16,951 bases of DNA from Bacillota bacterium. GTDB lineage: Bacteria > Bacillota > Clostridia > Christensenellales > CAG-138. The notes under the pieces were generated by a model, which was not told the origin of the DNA, ran no database searches, and saw nothing but the letters and a program-made list of their open reading frames with translations. Shown piece by piece: positions 6,085 through 13,392 of this stretch (the first letter of the stretch is position 1; every line of letters begins with the position of its first letter). The DNA lies in contig JAEYLA010000044.1 in assembly GCA_023461495.1 (NCBI GenBank), positions 1 through 16,951 on the forward strand, read 5' to 3'. Position numbers and translations under genes: made by a program.

Positions 6085-7770
6085 ATGGAACAACGCTACA
6101 ACGCTACACAAACCGTCAACCGGCTGAACGCGGCGTTTGAAGCGGACGGCTTCAAAATCATGAAGGCGTTCACCTTTGGAGGGCGGGTCGGCGTCATGGC
6201 CGCGCACCGCCACATGCTCAGCTATGATACAGGCCGCGGCAAGCGCTGCTTCTATGTGGAAGGTACGCCGTATGAGCGCGGATACCTGTTGGGCCTGCTG
6301 GCAGAGCGCGAGGTGGCGGAAATGACCGTGCGCTTTACAGACAATGTGGTGTTTGATTTTCTGGATGCGGAGCTTTTAAACCGCTTCCCTCTCGTCCAGA
6401 AACTGCTCGTGGAGCTTCTGTATGAAATGTCCGGACATACGTTTGAGCTGCTGCCCGGGCATATCCACGCGGAACTCTCAGGCATGCTTGATGGCTGCAA
6501 GAAAGCAAACCCACGGACAAAGGTGACAAAGAAGCGCCTCGTTGTCATGAACGTGGCATTTGACGTATTGTGCGCCATCGCCTATTCCGGGGACTTCTTC
6601 AAAAAGCGCGCGCCTCATATCAAGCCGGAGTCCTTGCGGCTTAGCATGATGTGCAACGCGTTCTCCGCATTCGGCGCCGCGGCGGACGGCGCGCACTACT
6701 TTGGACGGGATTTCATGTTTGCTTCGGGTGGCGTGTTCCAGAACAACCTCTGCCATGTGATCCATGTGCCTGCAGAGCAGCCGGGTGCCACATTGCTGCC
6801 CTATCTGAGCGTAACGGCCCCCGGCATGGCCGGCAGCATCAGCGGCATGAACTCAAACGGCGTGGCAGTGGGCGTCAACATGTCCCCCGGCGCAAACTCC
6901 GATCCGGCAAACGTCGGCCTAAATTCCCTGCTGCTCGCGCGGGACGCCATACTCTACGGCCCCGATATCCGTACAGCGGCGGACGTCATCGTCAGCGCCC
7001 AGCGGGGCGTTGCCTGGAACTACATTCTCTCTGACGGCACGCTGGACCTTGCATGTACGGTGGAAGCGGGCATGTCCGCAAGCACACTGGACTTTTTAAG
7101 CTATCCTGCACCTTCCCTGCGCCCCTTCCTGCCGGATGAACGGTTCCTGGCCGCCCACCCCGGCGCGCCGCTCAAAAACGGTGCAATGATCCGCTGGAGC
7201 GATATGCCTTATCCCAAGGAGTATCTCGCCTACAACCCAAACCTTTGGAAGCATTACAAGCAAACCGAGGACGCCTCCATCGTGCTCTACCCGGACGCAC
7301 TCACGGCGGATGGGTTCATCAACCGCACGCCGCAACAGAAGAATTGCCCTTCCAGCTTCTACTTTGCCCCCGAACGCGTCAATGGGGATATCCATATCAC
7401 CGGCAACAGCTTCATCCTGCCGCGCATGCGCTTTTGCACCATGGACCCGTGGACGGCTATGGTGGTGCGGGGAAACGTCAATGACATCCAGTGGCGGTAT
7501 GATGCGCTCAACCACGAACTCCGCGCAGCACTTGCCCAAAAAGGCGGCCTTAACGCGGCACAAGCGCGGCGCATCGCGGACTTCCTTGCACCATACGGCA
7601 ATTATCCAGCTTATTATGAAAAGAACCCCCGGAGTGAGGATGGGAAGCAACGCCGCATCGAGGGCTGCGTCTCCTTCTTTGACCTCAAGGCAAAGACGGC
7701 GGAAAGCCACTTTGGGTATTATGAGGACGGATGGATCAAGACAACGCTAGAAAACTATCTGCCGCAGTAA
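6085..7770 (+). CDS. C45-like Ntn-hydrolase / acyltransferase family protein
   Basis: A 561-residue protein resembling the C45 group of N-terminal-nucleophile hydrolases (acyl-CoA:6-aminopenicillanate acyltransferase-like and phospholipase-B-like proteins), which mature by self-cleavage before a catalytic Cys. The likely nucleophile is C190 in SLRLSMMCNAFSAFG, followed by FGRDF (R208, D209) and GMNSNGVAVG (255-264), positions typical of the family. The N-terminal GTPYERGYLLGLL (60-72) and the C-terminal TGNSFILPRMRF also fit. There is no signal peptide, so a cytoplasmic location is likely. Start ATG 6085 has AAGGA nine bases upstream. Its substrate is unknown; bile-salt, amide or lipid hydrolysis cannot be told apart from sequence. 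It is a single gene between two terminators. Confidence 0.65.
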   Translation: MEQRYNATQTVNRLNAAFEADGFKIMKAFTFGGRVGVMAAHRHMLSYDTGRGKRCFYVEGTPYERGYLLGLLAEREVAEMTVRFTDNVVFDFLDAELLNRFPLVQKLLVELLYEMSGHTFELLPGHIHAELSGMLDGCKKANPRTKVTKKRLVVMNVAFDVLCAIAYSGDFFKKRAPHIKPESLRLSMMCNAFSAFGAAADGAHYFGRDFMFASGGVFQNNLCHVIHVPAEQPGATLLPYLSVTAPGMAGSISGMNSNGVAVGVNMSPGANSDPANVGLNSLLLARDAILYGPDIRTAADVIVSAQRGVAWNYILSDGTLDLACTVEAGMSASTLDFLSYPAPSLRPFLPDERFLAAHPGAPLKNGAMIRWSDMPYPKEYLAYNPNLWKHYKQTEDASIVLYPDALTADGFINRTPQQKNCPSSFYFAPERVNGDIHITGNSFILPRMRFCTMDPWTAMVVRGNVNDIQWRYDALNHELRAALAQKGGLNAAQARRIADFLAPYGNYPAYYEKNPRSEDGKQRRIEGCVSFFDLKAKTAESHFGYYEDGWIKTTLENYLPQ

Positions 7771-7780
7771 CTGCACATAT

Positions 7781-7825
7781 AAAAACAACGGGAACCCGTT
7801 TTCCACAGGTTCCCGTCTACTTTTT
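7781..7825. terminator. Two-way terminator between the C45-like gene and ferredoxin
   Basis: ACGGGAACC (7788-7796) pairs perfectly with GGTTCCCGT (7808-7816) around an 11-base loop. The plus strand continues CTAC then TTTTT; the minus strand continues TGTTTTT. Genes converge on it from both sides, so it probably serves both. Confidence 0.8.
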
Positions 7826-7859
7826 GCGCCGGTCAGGGCGCCTAAATTTAAAATATTCC

Positions 7860-8030
7860 TTAAGCGGGGTTGGGGGAACCGACGGGACATACCGCCGCGC
7901 AAGCGCCGCAATCGGTGCACAGATCAGCGGCGATCACGTACCTGTCATCGCCCTGGGAAATTGCGCTTACGGGGCATTCGCTCTCACATGCGCCGCAGCT
8001 GATGCATTCGTCGTTAATTACATATGCCAT
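7860..8030 (-). CDS. 2[4Fe-4S] ferredoxin, clostridial type
   Basis: A 56-residue low-potential electron carrier. Two CxxCxxCxxxCP motifs are complete: C9, C12, C15, C19 (ECISCGACESECP) and C38, C41, C44, C48 (LCTDCGACAAVCP). Each set gives three ligands to one cluster and the distal Cys to the other, the classic bacterial arrangement. Length and MAYVI start are typical of clostridial ferredoxins, which serve pyruvate:ferredoxin oxidoreductase, hydrogenase and Rnf. The start is supported by GGAGGT (8039-8044) eight bases upstream and by a good promoter. No partner gene is adjacent, so it is probably a general-purpose carrier. Confidence 0.95.
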   Translation of the reverse strand: MAYVINDECISCGACESECPVSAISQGDDRYVIAADLCTDCGACAAVCPVGSPNPA

Positions 8031-8060
8031 TGGTTGTTACCTCCATCTATCTTTTGTATT

Positions 8061-8088
8061 ATTGTAACATGCATACTCCAAATTGCAA
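8061..8088 (-). promoter_or_regulatory. Promoter of the ferredoxin gene
   Basis: On the minus strand TTGCAA (8083-8088) is 16 bases from TACAAT (8061-8066), and the -10 is preceded by TGT, an extended -10 element. The leader to the ATG is about 25 to 30 bases and carries the strong ribosome site. Confidence 0.7.
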
Positions 8089-8220
8089 TGTACAAAATGT
8101 GAACCGAAGCCGCCATTTGTTGCGTTAGCTGACCCTTACCGGCCTTATCATCACATGCCGTTTGGGCCAGCCATTTCGCAGAAACGCCTTGAATCCGGCA
8201 TTTTCCCATCAACTCTTCAT

Positions 8221-8263
8221 AAAAACAAGGGAGCAGATGTGCCGGCATCCGCTCCCTTGTTTT
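8221..8263 (-). terminator. Terminator at the end of the decarboxylase-holB-ricT operon
   Basis: On the minus strand AAAACAAGGGAGC (8251-8263) pairs with GCTCCCTTGTTTT (8222-8234) over 13 bases. One mismatch and four further pairs (GATG/CATC) extend the stem around a six-base loop. A TTTTT run ends the hairpin. It lies about 45 bases after the ricT stop. Confidence 0.92.
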
Positions 8264-8306
8264 ACAGATATTTACGAACCGTTCCTGCATTTGCAAGAAA
8301 CAGGCG

Positions 8307-9692
8307 TTATCCTTCCGTAGGCGGTGGCGGCGTCCCCGCGCCTGCAGGCTTCCTGCGGCGGCTGCGGTGGTTGCGGTGGTTGCGCGGTTTTGGCGCCTGT
8401 CCTTCGGGCGCGCCTTCCGCCTGCTGCGGATTGGGCTGCTGCGGATCGGTCTGCTGGGGACGGGGCGCCTTTTGCGGGCGGGGCTGTCCATTCTGCACGC
8501 GGGTTTTTTCGCCGTCACGGCGGGGTTGGCCTCCCTGCGGCGGACGCTGCCCATCCCGTCGGGGCTGGCCGCTCCTCTCCTGCCTGGGGCCGTCCTGCTT
8601 TTGCGCCTCCTGTTTGGGGCGCTCCTGCCTCGGCTGGTCTTCCCGGCGAGGCCTATTCTGGCGGGGCTGCTGCTGGGGCCGCTGGCCCTGCTCCTGCCTG
8701 CGCGGCGCTTGCTGCTGGACAGGCTCCTTTGCTGGTTCCACTTCCTGCGGCGCGGGGCGCACTTCCGCCACATGCCCGGTGACAAAGCGGAATTCCTCTT
8801 CTTTGGGTGCTGCTTCCGTTTCCCTTGCCTTGGCGCTTGCCGCAAGCTCTTTTCGCATGGCCTCTTCTTCTTCGGGCGTGCCGGGCTTGCGCACGATGGA
8901 GAAGTGATATTCCCTCAGTTCCGGGGTGCCGTCAGGCATCGTGATGCGGACCTTTGTTTTCTCCGTAATAACGTTGTTGTCGATGACAATGCCGCGTCCA
9001 TCGGGGGTAATAACATCCTTTCCAACGCGCGGCATGAGCTTGCGCATGCTTTCATACGAATCCTGCTCGTATTTGAGGCAGCACATCAGCCGCCCGCAAA
9101 GACCCGATATCTTTGTGGGGCTCAGGCTGAGCTTCTGCTCCTTTGCCATTTTGATGGAAACCGGCTGAAAATCCGCAAGGAAGGTCTTGCAGCACACAGG
9201 GAGGCCGCAAGAACCCAAGCCGCCAAGCATCTTCGCCTCGTCACGGACGCCGATCTGCCTTAATTCAATTCTCGTCTTGAACACAAACGCGAGATCCTTG
9301 ACGAGCTCGCGGAAATCCACGCGGCCCTCGGAGGTAAAGAAGAAGGTAATTTTGCTGCCGTTAAAGGTGTATTCCACGTCTACCAGCTTCATATCCAGCG
9401 TATGCTGCGTGATCTTTTCCTGGCAGATGGAGAAGGCTTCCTGCTCAAGCTGCAGATTCCGTTCATGGATTTCCCGGTCCTCCGGGGTAGCGACGCGCAT
9501 GACCTCCTTTAACGGAGCCACAATCTGCTCTTCCAGAACATCGCGCGGGGAAAGCACCACATCGCCATATTCCACGCCGCGCGAGGTCTCCACCACAACG
9601 CCGTCGCCTTCGTTGATTTCCAATGTTCCCGGATCAAAATAATACATGCGTCCGGCCTTTCGGAAGCGGACGCCGACCACCCGTTTTGTCAT
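8307..9692 (-). CDS. ricT: RicT (YaaT/PSP1-domain) with a long Pro/Gln/Arg-rich tail
   Basis: Residues 1 to about 270 are a PSP1-domain protein. The Cys block at 157-168 (LGGLGSCGLPVCC) and ISGLCGRLMCCLKYE at 195-209 supply C162, C167, C168, C199, C204 and C205. In Bacillus subtilis RicT joins RicA and RicF in an iron-sulfur complex that steers RNase Y mRNA processing, with effects on sporulation and biofilm formation. Unlike the roughly 275-residue Bacillus protein, this one is 461 residues: after residue 270 it is low-complexity, rich in Pro, Gln, Arg and Glu, and ends RRRKPAGAGTPPPPTEG. The ATG at 9690-9692 lacks a strong ribosome site but the next residues match the family start. It is 24 bases after holB, the same order as in Bacillus. 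Confidence 0.92.
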   Translation of the reverse strand: MTKRVVGVRFRKAGRMYYFDPGTLEINEGDGVVVETSRGVEYGDVVLSPRDVLEEQIVAPLKEVMRVATPEDREIHERNLQLEQEAFSICQEKITQHTLDMKLVDVEYTFNGSKITFFFTSEGRVDFRELVKDLAFVFKTRIELRQIGVRDEAKMLGGLGSCGLPVCCKTFLADFQPVSIKMAKEQKLSLSPTKISGLCGRLMCCLKYEQDSYESMRKLMPRVGKDVITPDGRGIVIDNNVITEKTKVRITMPDGTPELREYHFSIVRKPGTPEEEEAMRKELAASAKARETEAAPKEEEFRFVTGHVAEVRPAPQEVEPAKEPVQQQAPRRQEQGQRPQQQPRQNRPRREDQPRQERPKQEAQKQDGPRQERSGQPRRDGQRPPQGGQPRRDGEKTRVQNGQPRPQKAPRPQQTDPQQPNPQQAEGAPEGQAPKPRNHRNHRSRRRKPAGAGTPPPPTEG

Positions 9693-9716
9693 ATGTTATC
9701 CAAGCCCTTTCCATGG

Positions 9717-10682
9717 TCAACGCACTCTAATATGCGATTGCTTAACAGCGCCAAGCCCGGTGACAAGCGCGTCCAACGTTAGGGACGGATGCGCCGCAAT
9801 GGCCCGGATTTGCGCTGATACGATCAGTTCAATCATATCCTGAATTTGGCGAATTGTAAAGCGCTGCGCCGTTTTGCCGAGCGTTTGCGCCTCATCCGTA
9901 AATACCAGCGGGGCAAGCCCCAGTCTAACGCGCAGCATGTCGTGACACAACGCTTCAAATATGCGCAGGCAATACCGCAGCGTCTGGCGTTTTTCCTCCG
10001 TGGGAGTGCGTTTCTCCTCCGAGGGGACGATCACCTGATTGAGCAGCTCCGAAGCATCGCCATAAGGCGGCAGCGCCGCGGTGCACGCCCCATAAAACAG
10101 CCGTACCGCCTGCGGCACAAACGCGATGTGCGCATCCAGCGAAAGCTCCTGTGCAAGCGCGGGCGCAAAGCCGGAAAGCCTTGCCGCAAGCAGCGCCGCT
10201 TTTTGTTGTACGCCGGACTGTGTGAGGACGGCTATGAGCTGCTCCTCCGGCTCTGCGCCAAGGCGCACCGCCACACAACGCGAGCGGATGGTGGGAAGCA
10301 AGCCCGCCTCCAACCCGGTCAGCAGCAACAGCGTGTTTGCGGGCGGCTCTTCGAGCGTCTTTAACAGTGCATTCTGCGTCGCCTCCGACAGATTGTGCGC
10401 ATCGAAAAACACCACGGCACGCCTGCCGGAAACAGATCGCGCCCCAAGCTCAGCCTGCAGGGCACGCAGTGTATCGATCGGCACGGCTTTGGGCCCAAGC
10501 CTGTTATAATCCGGGCAGCTTAAAAGCGCCTGTTCCGTGGGGAGTCCCAGATGCGCGGCGGCGGCTTTTTCCGCAAGCGCAGCATACGCGCTGCCCTCCG
10601 GCCCGGTCAGCAGGATGGCATGCGGTATGCTACCATTGGTTACGGCGTCAAGCAGCCGTTTTTCCGTCAGCGCATTGGACAT
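9717..10682 (-). CDS. holB: DNA polymerase III delta-prime subunit (HolB)
   Basis: A 321-residue clamp-loader subunit of the AAA+ family. The strongest signature is ATQNALLKTLEEPP (101-114) followed by the SRC motif at 134-136. The P-loop region (GPEGSAYAA, 27-35) lacks the Lys-Ser/Thr of a working Walker A, as is normal for delta-prime, which does not hydrolyse ATP. The four-Cys zinc module usual between the P-loop and Walker B is absent: only C56 remains in this region, and the sequence there is short. Start ATG 10680-10682 has AGAGGA upstream. The gene is 11 bases after the HAD gene and 24 before ricT, so it is in an operon. Confidence 0.88.
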   Translation of the reverse strand: MSNALTEKRLLDAVTNGSIPHAILLTGPEGSAYAALAEKAAAAHLGLPTEQALLSCPDYNRLGPKAVPIDTLRALQAELGARSVSGRRAVVFFDAHNLSEATQNALLKTLEEPPANTLLLLTGLEAGLLPTIRSRCVAVRLGAEPEEQLIAVLTQSGVQQKAALLAARLSGFAPALAQELSLDAHIAFVPQAVRLFYGACTAALPPYGDASELLNQVIVPSEEKRTPTEEKRQTLRYCLRIFEALCHDMLRVRLGLAPLVFTDEAQTLGKTAQRFTIRQIQDMIELIVSAQIRAIAAHPSLTLDALVTGLGAVKQSHIRVR

Positions 10683-10693
10683 AGTATCCTCTT

Positions 10694-11347
10694 CTATTCC
10701 GCAAGGAGCAGTTCTCGAAGCGCCTCTACCGTCTCAGGCAGGTGAAGCGGCGCATAGGAGGAAAGCTCCTCATGCGAGCCAAAGCCGTACAGCACACCGA
10801 TGGCGGGCATGCCGACGGACGCTGCGCCGATCATATCATACATGCGGTCGCCAACCATGACGCACTTTGCCGCTTCAAACCCGGTGCGCTTCAAAAGTGC
10901 CTCCAGGATGTCTTCCTTTTCTAAAATCCCTTTTTCGGGATCGGCGCCGCTGATGTAATCGAGGTCTTCATAGATGCCCAGCATCTTCGCCTGTTCCTCA
11001 CACGTGGACTGCACCTTGCAGGTTGCAACGCCCGTGGGGATGCCCGCGGCTTTGAGTGCTTTTAGCATTTCCTTGATACCCGGATACAGGCAAAGCAGGG
11101 GGACGGCCTTCTTACCAAATATCCTGCGGTAGACCCCAACGGCGCGCTCAAGCTCTTCGCCTTCAAAGCCGAACAGTTCCGGAAAGAACTTGTGGATGGG
11201 CGGGCCCACACACGCGCGCAGCTGCGCTTCAGGCATGGGCGCGTGGCCCATTTCCTCAAGCATCAATTCCAGTGTTAAAACAATCCCGGGGCCGCTGTCC
11301 ACCAGCGTGCCGTCAAAATCAAATATGACCGCCTGATATTTTCCCAT
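10694..11347 (-). CDS. HAD-superfamily hydrolase, phosphoglycolate phosphatase-like
   Basis: A 217-residue subfamily IA haloacid-dehalogenase phosphatase. Motif I is DFDGTLVDS (10-18) with nucleophile D10 and acid/base D12; motif II is T109 in VATCK; a Lys at about 139-144 serves as motif III; motif IV is GDRMYD (166-171). YGFG at 187-190 is typical of Gph/PpaX-like members. It hydrolyses a small phosphomonoester in the cytoplasm; phosphoglycolate, pyrophosphate or a nucleotide are all possible. ATG 11345-11347 has GGGAG nine bases upstream. It sits between the decarboxylase (36-base gap) and holB (11-base gap), a position often held by tmk in relatives. Confidence 0.85.
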   Translation of the reverse strand: MGKYQAVIFDFDGTLVDSGPGIVLTLELMLEEMGHAPMPEAQLRACVGPPIHKFFPELFGFEGEELERAVGVYRRIFGKKAVPLLCLYPGIKEMLKALKAAGIPTGVATCKVQSTCEEQAKMLGIYEDLDYISGADPEKGILEKEDILEALLKRTGFEAAKCVMVGDRMYDMIGAASVGMPAIGVLYGFGSHEELSSYAPLHLPETVEALRELLLAE

Positions 11348-11383
11348 TATTGCAATCTCCCAAACTCTATTTGACGCGCGGCG

Positions 11384-12775
11384 TTACCACACGACGATTA
11401 CCATTTCTTCCCGCAGGCCAAAAAGTTCCGCCCCCAGCGCGCGCTGCCCGGATAGAAACGCGACCGCTTCTTTCGTAATGCGCTCCCCGGGCGTCCACAG
11501 CGGGATACCGGGTGGATAAATGCCGACCGAATCGCCAGCAATCCGTCCTGCGCAGTCCGCAAACGGAACGCTCTCCTTTTTTCCAAGAACCGCTTCACGC
11601 ACAGGCGCCGCCCCCTCAAGCGCCGGATACGCTTCGGGCATCTCCGGCGGTAGCGCTGTTCCATATGGAAGCGCACATAACCCGTCCAAGAGCATTTCAT
11701 ACCATAGGGGATCGTCCGCAGGGGTGCAGATGCATACCACCCGGCGCATATCGGAACACTCCACATAAATATCGCGCTGCTCAAGCGCCTGCTGCGCCGC
11801 AAAACCCGTGATGCCGCGCCCGCTCACGTCGATCGTCACGCGCGTCGGGTCCACGGCGGCAATCCCTGCCGTGCCCACAACCATCTGCGGCACTGTAGAA
11901 AGGCCCAGCACCTTCTCAATGCCCGCCGCAAGTGTGCGGCATGCATTGACCTGCTGTGTCCAGCACCGCGCGTGGGAGGCCGTATAGAGCGCCCAATCGA
12001 GCGAAGCAAGCATCAGGTAAGAAGGCGAGCTTGTTTGCACCAGCGAGAGCGCCTGCTGCACCGTCTGCTTCGGCATGGAAGCCGCAATATGCAATAGCGC
12101 CGCCTGGCCGAGCGCGTTCATGGTCTTATGCGCGCTGTTGACCCATGCGTCCGCATATCCCGCGGGAGAGGGCGGCAGCGCCGGAGAAAACGGAAAATGC
12201 GCGCCGTGCGCCGCGTCCACAAACAGCAGCGCGCCATGCGCGTGCGCAACGCGCGCAAGCGCTTCCATATCCGCGCACAGCCCGTAATAATTGGGCGAGG
12301 TCACAAACACCGCATCCGCAGGTTCTTCCGTAAGCGCCGCATCAAGCGCCTGCGCCGTCACGCAGCCCCAAATCCCTTGGGTACTTTGGTATGCCGGCTG
12401 CAAAAACCTGCAATCATGCCCCGCAAGCGCAATGCCGGATATTGCGGAGCGGTGGCAATCCCTGCCCAAGAGCACCCGCGTGCCCTGCGGCAGCGCGAGC
12501 ATCAGCGCAAGAATTCCCGCAGTTGCGCCATTGACCAGAAAAAACGTATGGACTGCGCCATATTGCACGGCATACCGCGCCTGCGCCTCCGCAATCGTCC
12601 CCGTAGGGTTGTGAAGGTTGTCCGAAAAGGAAAGCTCCGTGATGTCCCACGCCGCAAGCTCCGGGCATACAAACCCCGCCATGCCCCTGCCCTTATGGCC
12701 GGGCATATGGAAGCGGGCCACCTGCCTTTGCGCATACGCGCCAAGCGCTTCAGGCAAACGCGAAGGCTGTTGCAT
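11384..12775 (-). CDS. PLP-dependent Orn/Lys/Arg decarboxylase family protein
   Basis: A 463-residue fold-type I enzyme related to Bacillus YaaO/SpeA. It has FHMPGHKG at 22-29 (the family hallmark), DCHRS at 106-110 with the His that stacks on the cofactor, VDAAHGAHF at 186-194 with the PLP-binding Asp, and K217 in NSAHKTM as the Schiff-base lysine. The C-terminal domain follows from about 350. It probably makes agmatine, cadaverine or putrescine for polyamine synthesis; which amino acid is used cannot be read from the sequence. The ATG at 12773-12775 has AAGGAA six bases upstream; an in-frame start nine codons earlier would lie over this ribosome site. It is the first gene of the operon. Confidence 0.87.
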   Translation of the reverse strand: MQQPSRLPEALGAYAQRQVARFHMPGHKGRGMAGFVCPELAAWDITELSFSDNLHNPTGTIAEAQARYAVQYGAVHTFFLVNGATAGILALMLALPQGTRVLLGRDCHRSAISGIALAGHDCRFLQPAYQSTQGIWGCVTAQALDAALTEEPADAVFVTSPNYYGLCADMEALARVAHAHGALLFVDAAHGAHFPFSPALPPSPAGYADAWVNSAHKTMNALGQAALLHIAASMPKQTVQQALSLVQTSSPSYLMLASLDWALYTASHARCWTQQVNACRTLAAGIEKVLGLSTVPQMVVGTAGIAAVDPTRVTIDVSGRGITGFAAQQALEQRDIYVECSDMRRVVCICTPADDPLWYEMLLDGLCALPYGTALPPEMPEAYPALEGAAPVREAVLGKKESVPFADCAGRIAGDSVGIYPPGIPLWTPGERITKEAVAFLSGQRALGAELFGLREEMVIVVW

Positions 12776-12846
12776 GCTTGCTTCCTTTCCCATACCGGCC
12801 AATTTGCAGAAAATGTGCTGTTTTTGTAGCCTTACTGCTGCTTTTT

Positions 12847-12875
12847 ATGATATAACAAGGCTTATTCAGCGTCAA
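12847..12875 (-). promoter_or_regulatory. Promoter of the decarboxylase-HAD-holB-ricT operon
   Basis: On the minus strand TTGACG (12870-12875), 17 bases, TATCAT (12847-12852). It lies about 70 bases upstream of the decarboxylase start in an AT-rich stretch. No other comparable promoter is seen inside the operon. Confidence 0.75.
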
Positions 12876-12971
12876 CCAAACAGAAAATTCATTTGCAAGC
12901 GCAATCGCGAGGATTTTAGAGTTTTTTTTCACATGATAGAGATAATTTGAATATTTGATAAAGAGCAGCTG

Positions 12972-13000
12972 TTGCCATAAACGCCGCGCTGCGGTAATAT
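12972..13000 (+). promoter_or_regulatory. Promoter of tRNA-Asn
   Basis: TTGCCA (12972-12977), 17 bases, TAATAT (12995-13000), ending 14 bases before the mature tRNA start. The short leader and GC-rich spacer are usual for a tRNA gene. Confidence 0.75.
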
Positions 13001-13014
13001 GGTTTACGCACCGT

Positions 13015-13089
13015 TCCTCAGTAGCTCAGCGGTAGAGCATCCGGCTGTTAACCGGAGTGTCGCAGGTTCAATCCCTGCCTGGGGAGCCA
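13015..13089 (+). tRNA. tRNA-Asn (anticodon GTT)
   Basis: A 75-base cloverleaf with CCA encoded. The acceptor stem is TCCTCAG with CTGGGGA and discriminator G; the anticodon stem TCCGG/CCGGA encloses loop CTGTTAA with anticodon GTT (13047-13049); the T arm is GCAGG-TTCAATC-CCTGC. The D arm AGCTCAGCGGTAGAGC is normal. It has its own promoter and a terminator two bases after the CCA. Confidence 0.96.
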
Positions 13090-13090
13090 A

Positions 13091-13123
13091 AAAAGCCCGC
13101 AAACACTAGGTTTGCGGGCTTTT
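13091..13123 (+). terminator. Terminator of tRNA-Asn
   Basis: AAAAGCCCGCAAAC pairs perfectly with GTTTGCGGGCTTTT over 14 bases around a five-base loop. The T-rich arm continues TTTTGCTTT. Confidence 0.93.
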
Positions 13124-13392
13124 GCTTTAGTAACCCTTATATACCATTCGTCATTCTGGCAACCGTTCGGCAACCAGTTCTTTTTCCCGAATATTGCGCG
13201 TACCTTTGTCTGCGTCCCCTCCTTCTTCCCTCTAGTAATGAGATGACAAGGAGACGTAGACGCAAAAGGGCAATGAACGAACAGCGCAAGAACCTCTGCG
13301 GGGGTGCCGCTGCCGTAATGGTGGCGGGGCTTTTCTTTATTTAAAGACCGGCCTCTATGGGTGAATGTTCGCCGGTTTTATATCTACCGTTC
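13124..13392. other. Gene-poor stretch downstream of tRNA-Asn
   Basis: No convincing intact gene is present. A direct repeat GGCAACC occurs at 13158-13164 and 13169-13175. On the minus strand a frame ending at TAA 13137-13139 reads TGCRTVARMTNGI at its end, and an overlapping frame reads WLPNGCQNDEW; both look like tails of tyrosine integrases but are too short to assign. On the plus strand a 33-codon frame (13243-13344) is followed by a possible weak hairpin (ACCGGC 13347-13352 with GCCGGT 13371-13376, then TTT). Confidence 0.4.
13243..13344 (+). CDS. Possible small basic-hydrophobic peptide (doubtful)
   Basis: A 33-codon frame starts MTRRRRRKRAMNEQ and ends GGAAAVMVAGLFFI, that is, a strongly basic head followed by one short hydrophobic segment. 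There is no good ribosome site before the first ATG; an internal ATG at 13273 has a weak AAAAGGG very close to it. A weak hairpin with TTTTAT follows the stop. It may equally be chance. I do not recognise a family. Confidence 0.2.
   Translation: MTRRRRRKRAMNEQRKNLCGGAAAVMVAGLFFI

Noticed and set aside
8031..8220. Minus-strand frame upstream of and overlapping the ferredoxin start
   Set aside because: It covers the ferredoxin promoter and ribosome site, has no convincing ribosome site of its own and no recognisable sequence.
8083..9263. Long plus-strand reading frames opposite ricT
   Set aside because: They lie antisense to the well-supported ricT gene; its GC-rich, low-complexity tail keeps other frames open. 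Their products are repetitive Ala/Leu/Gly/Arg strings without motifs or ribosome sites.
12776..12932. Minus-strand frame starting VKKNSKILAIALA, like a signal peptide
   Set aside because: It has no ribosome site, runs through the decarboxylase promoter and overlaps the decarboxylase start in another frame; the resemblance is chance in AT-rich DNA.
13057..13344. Plus-strand frame beginning inside tRNA-Asn
   Set aside because: It would translate the tRNA and its terminator; only its last 33 codons are kept as a doubtful small peptide.
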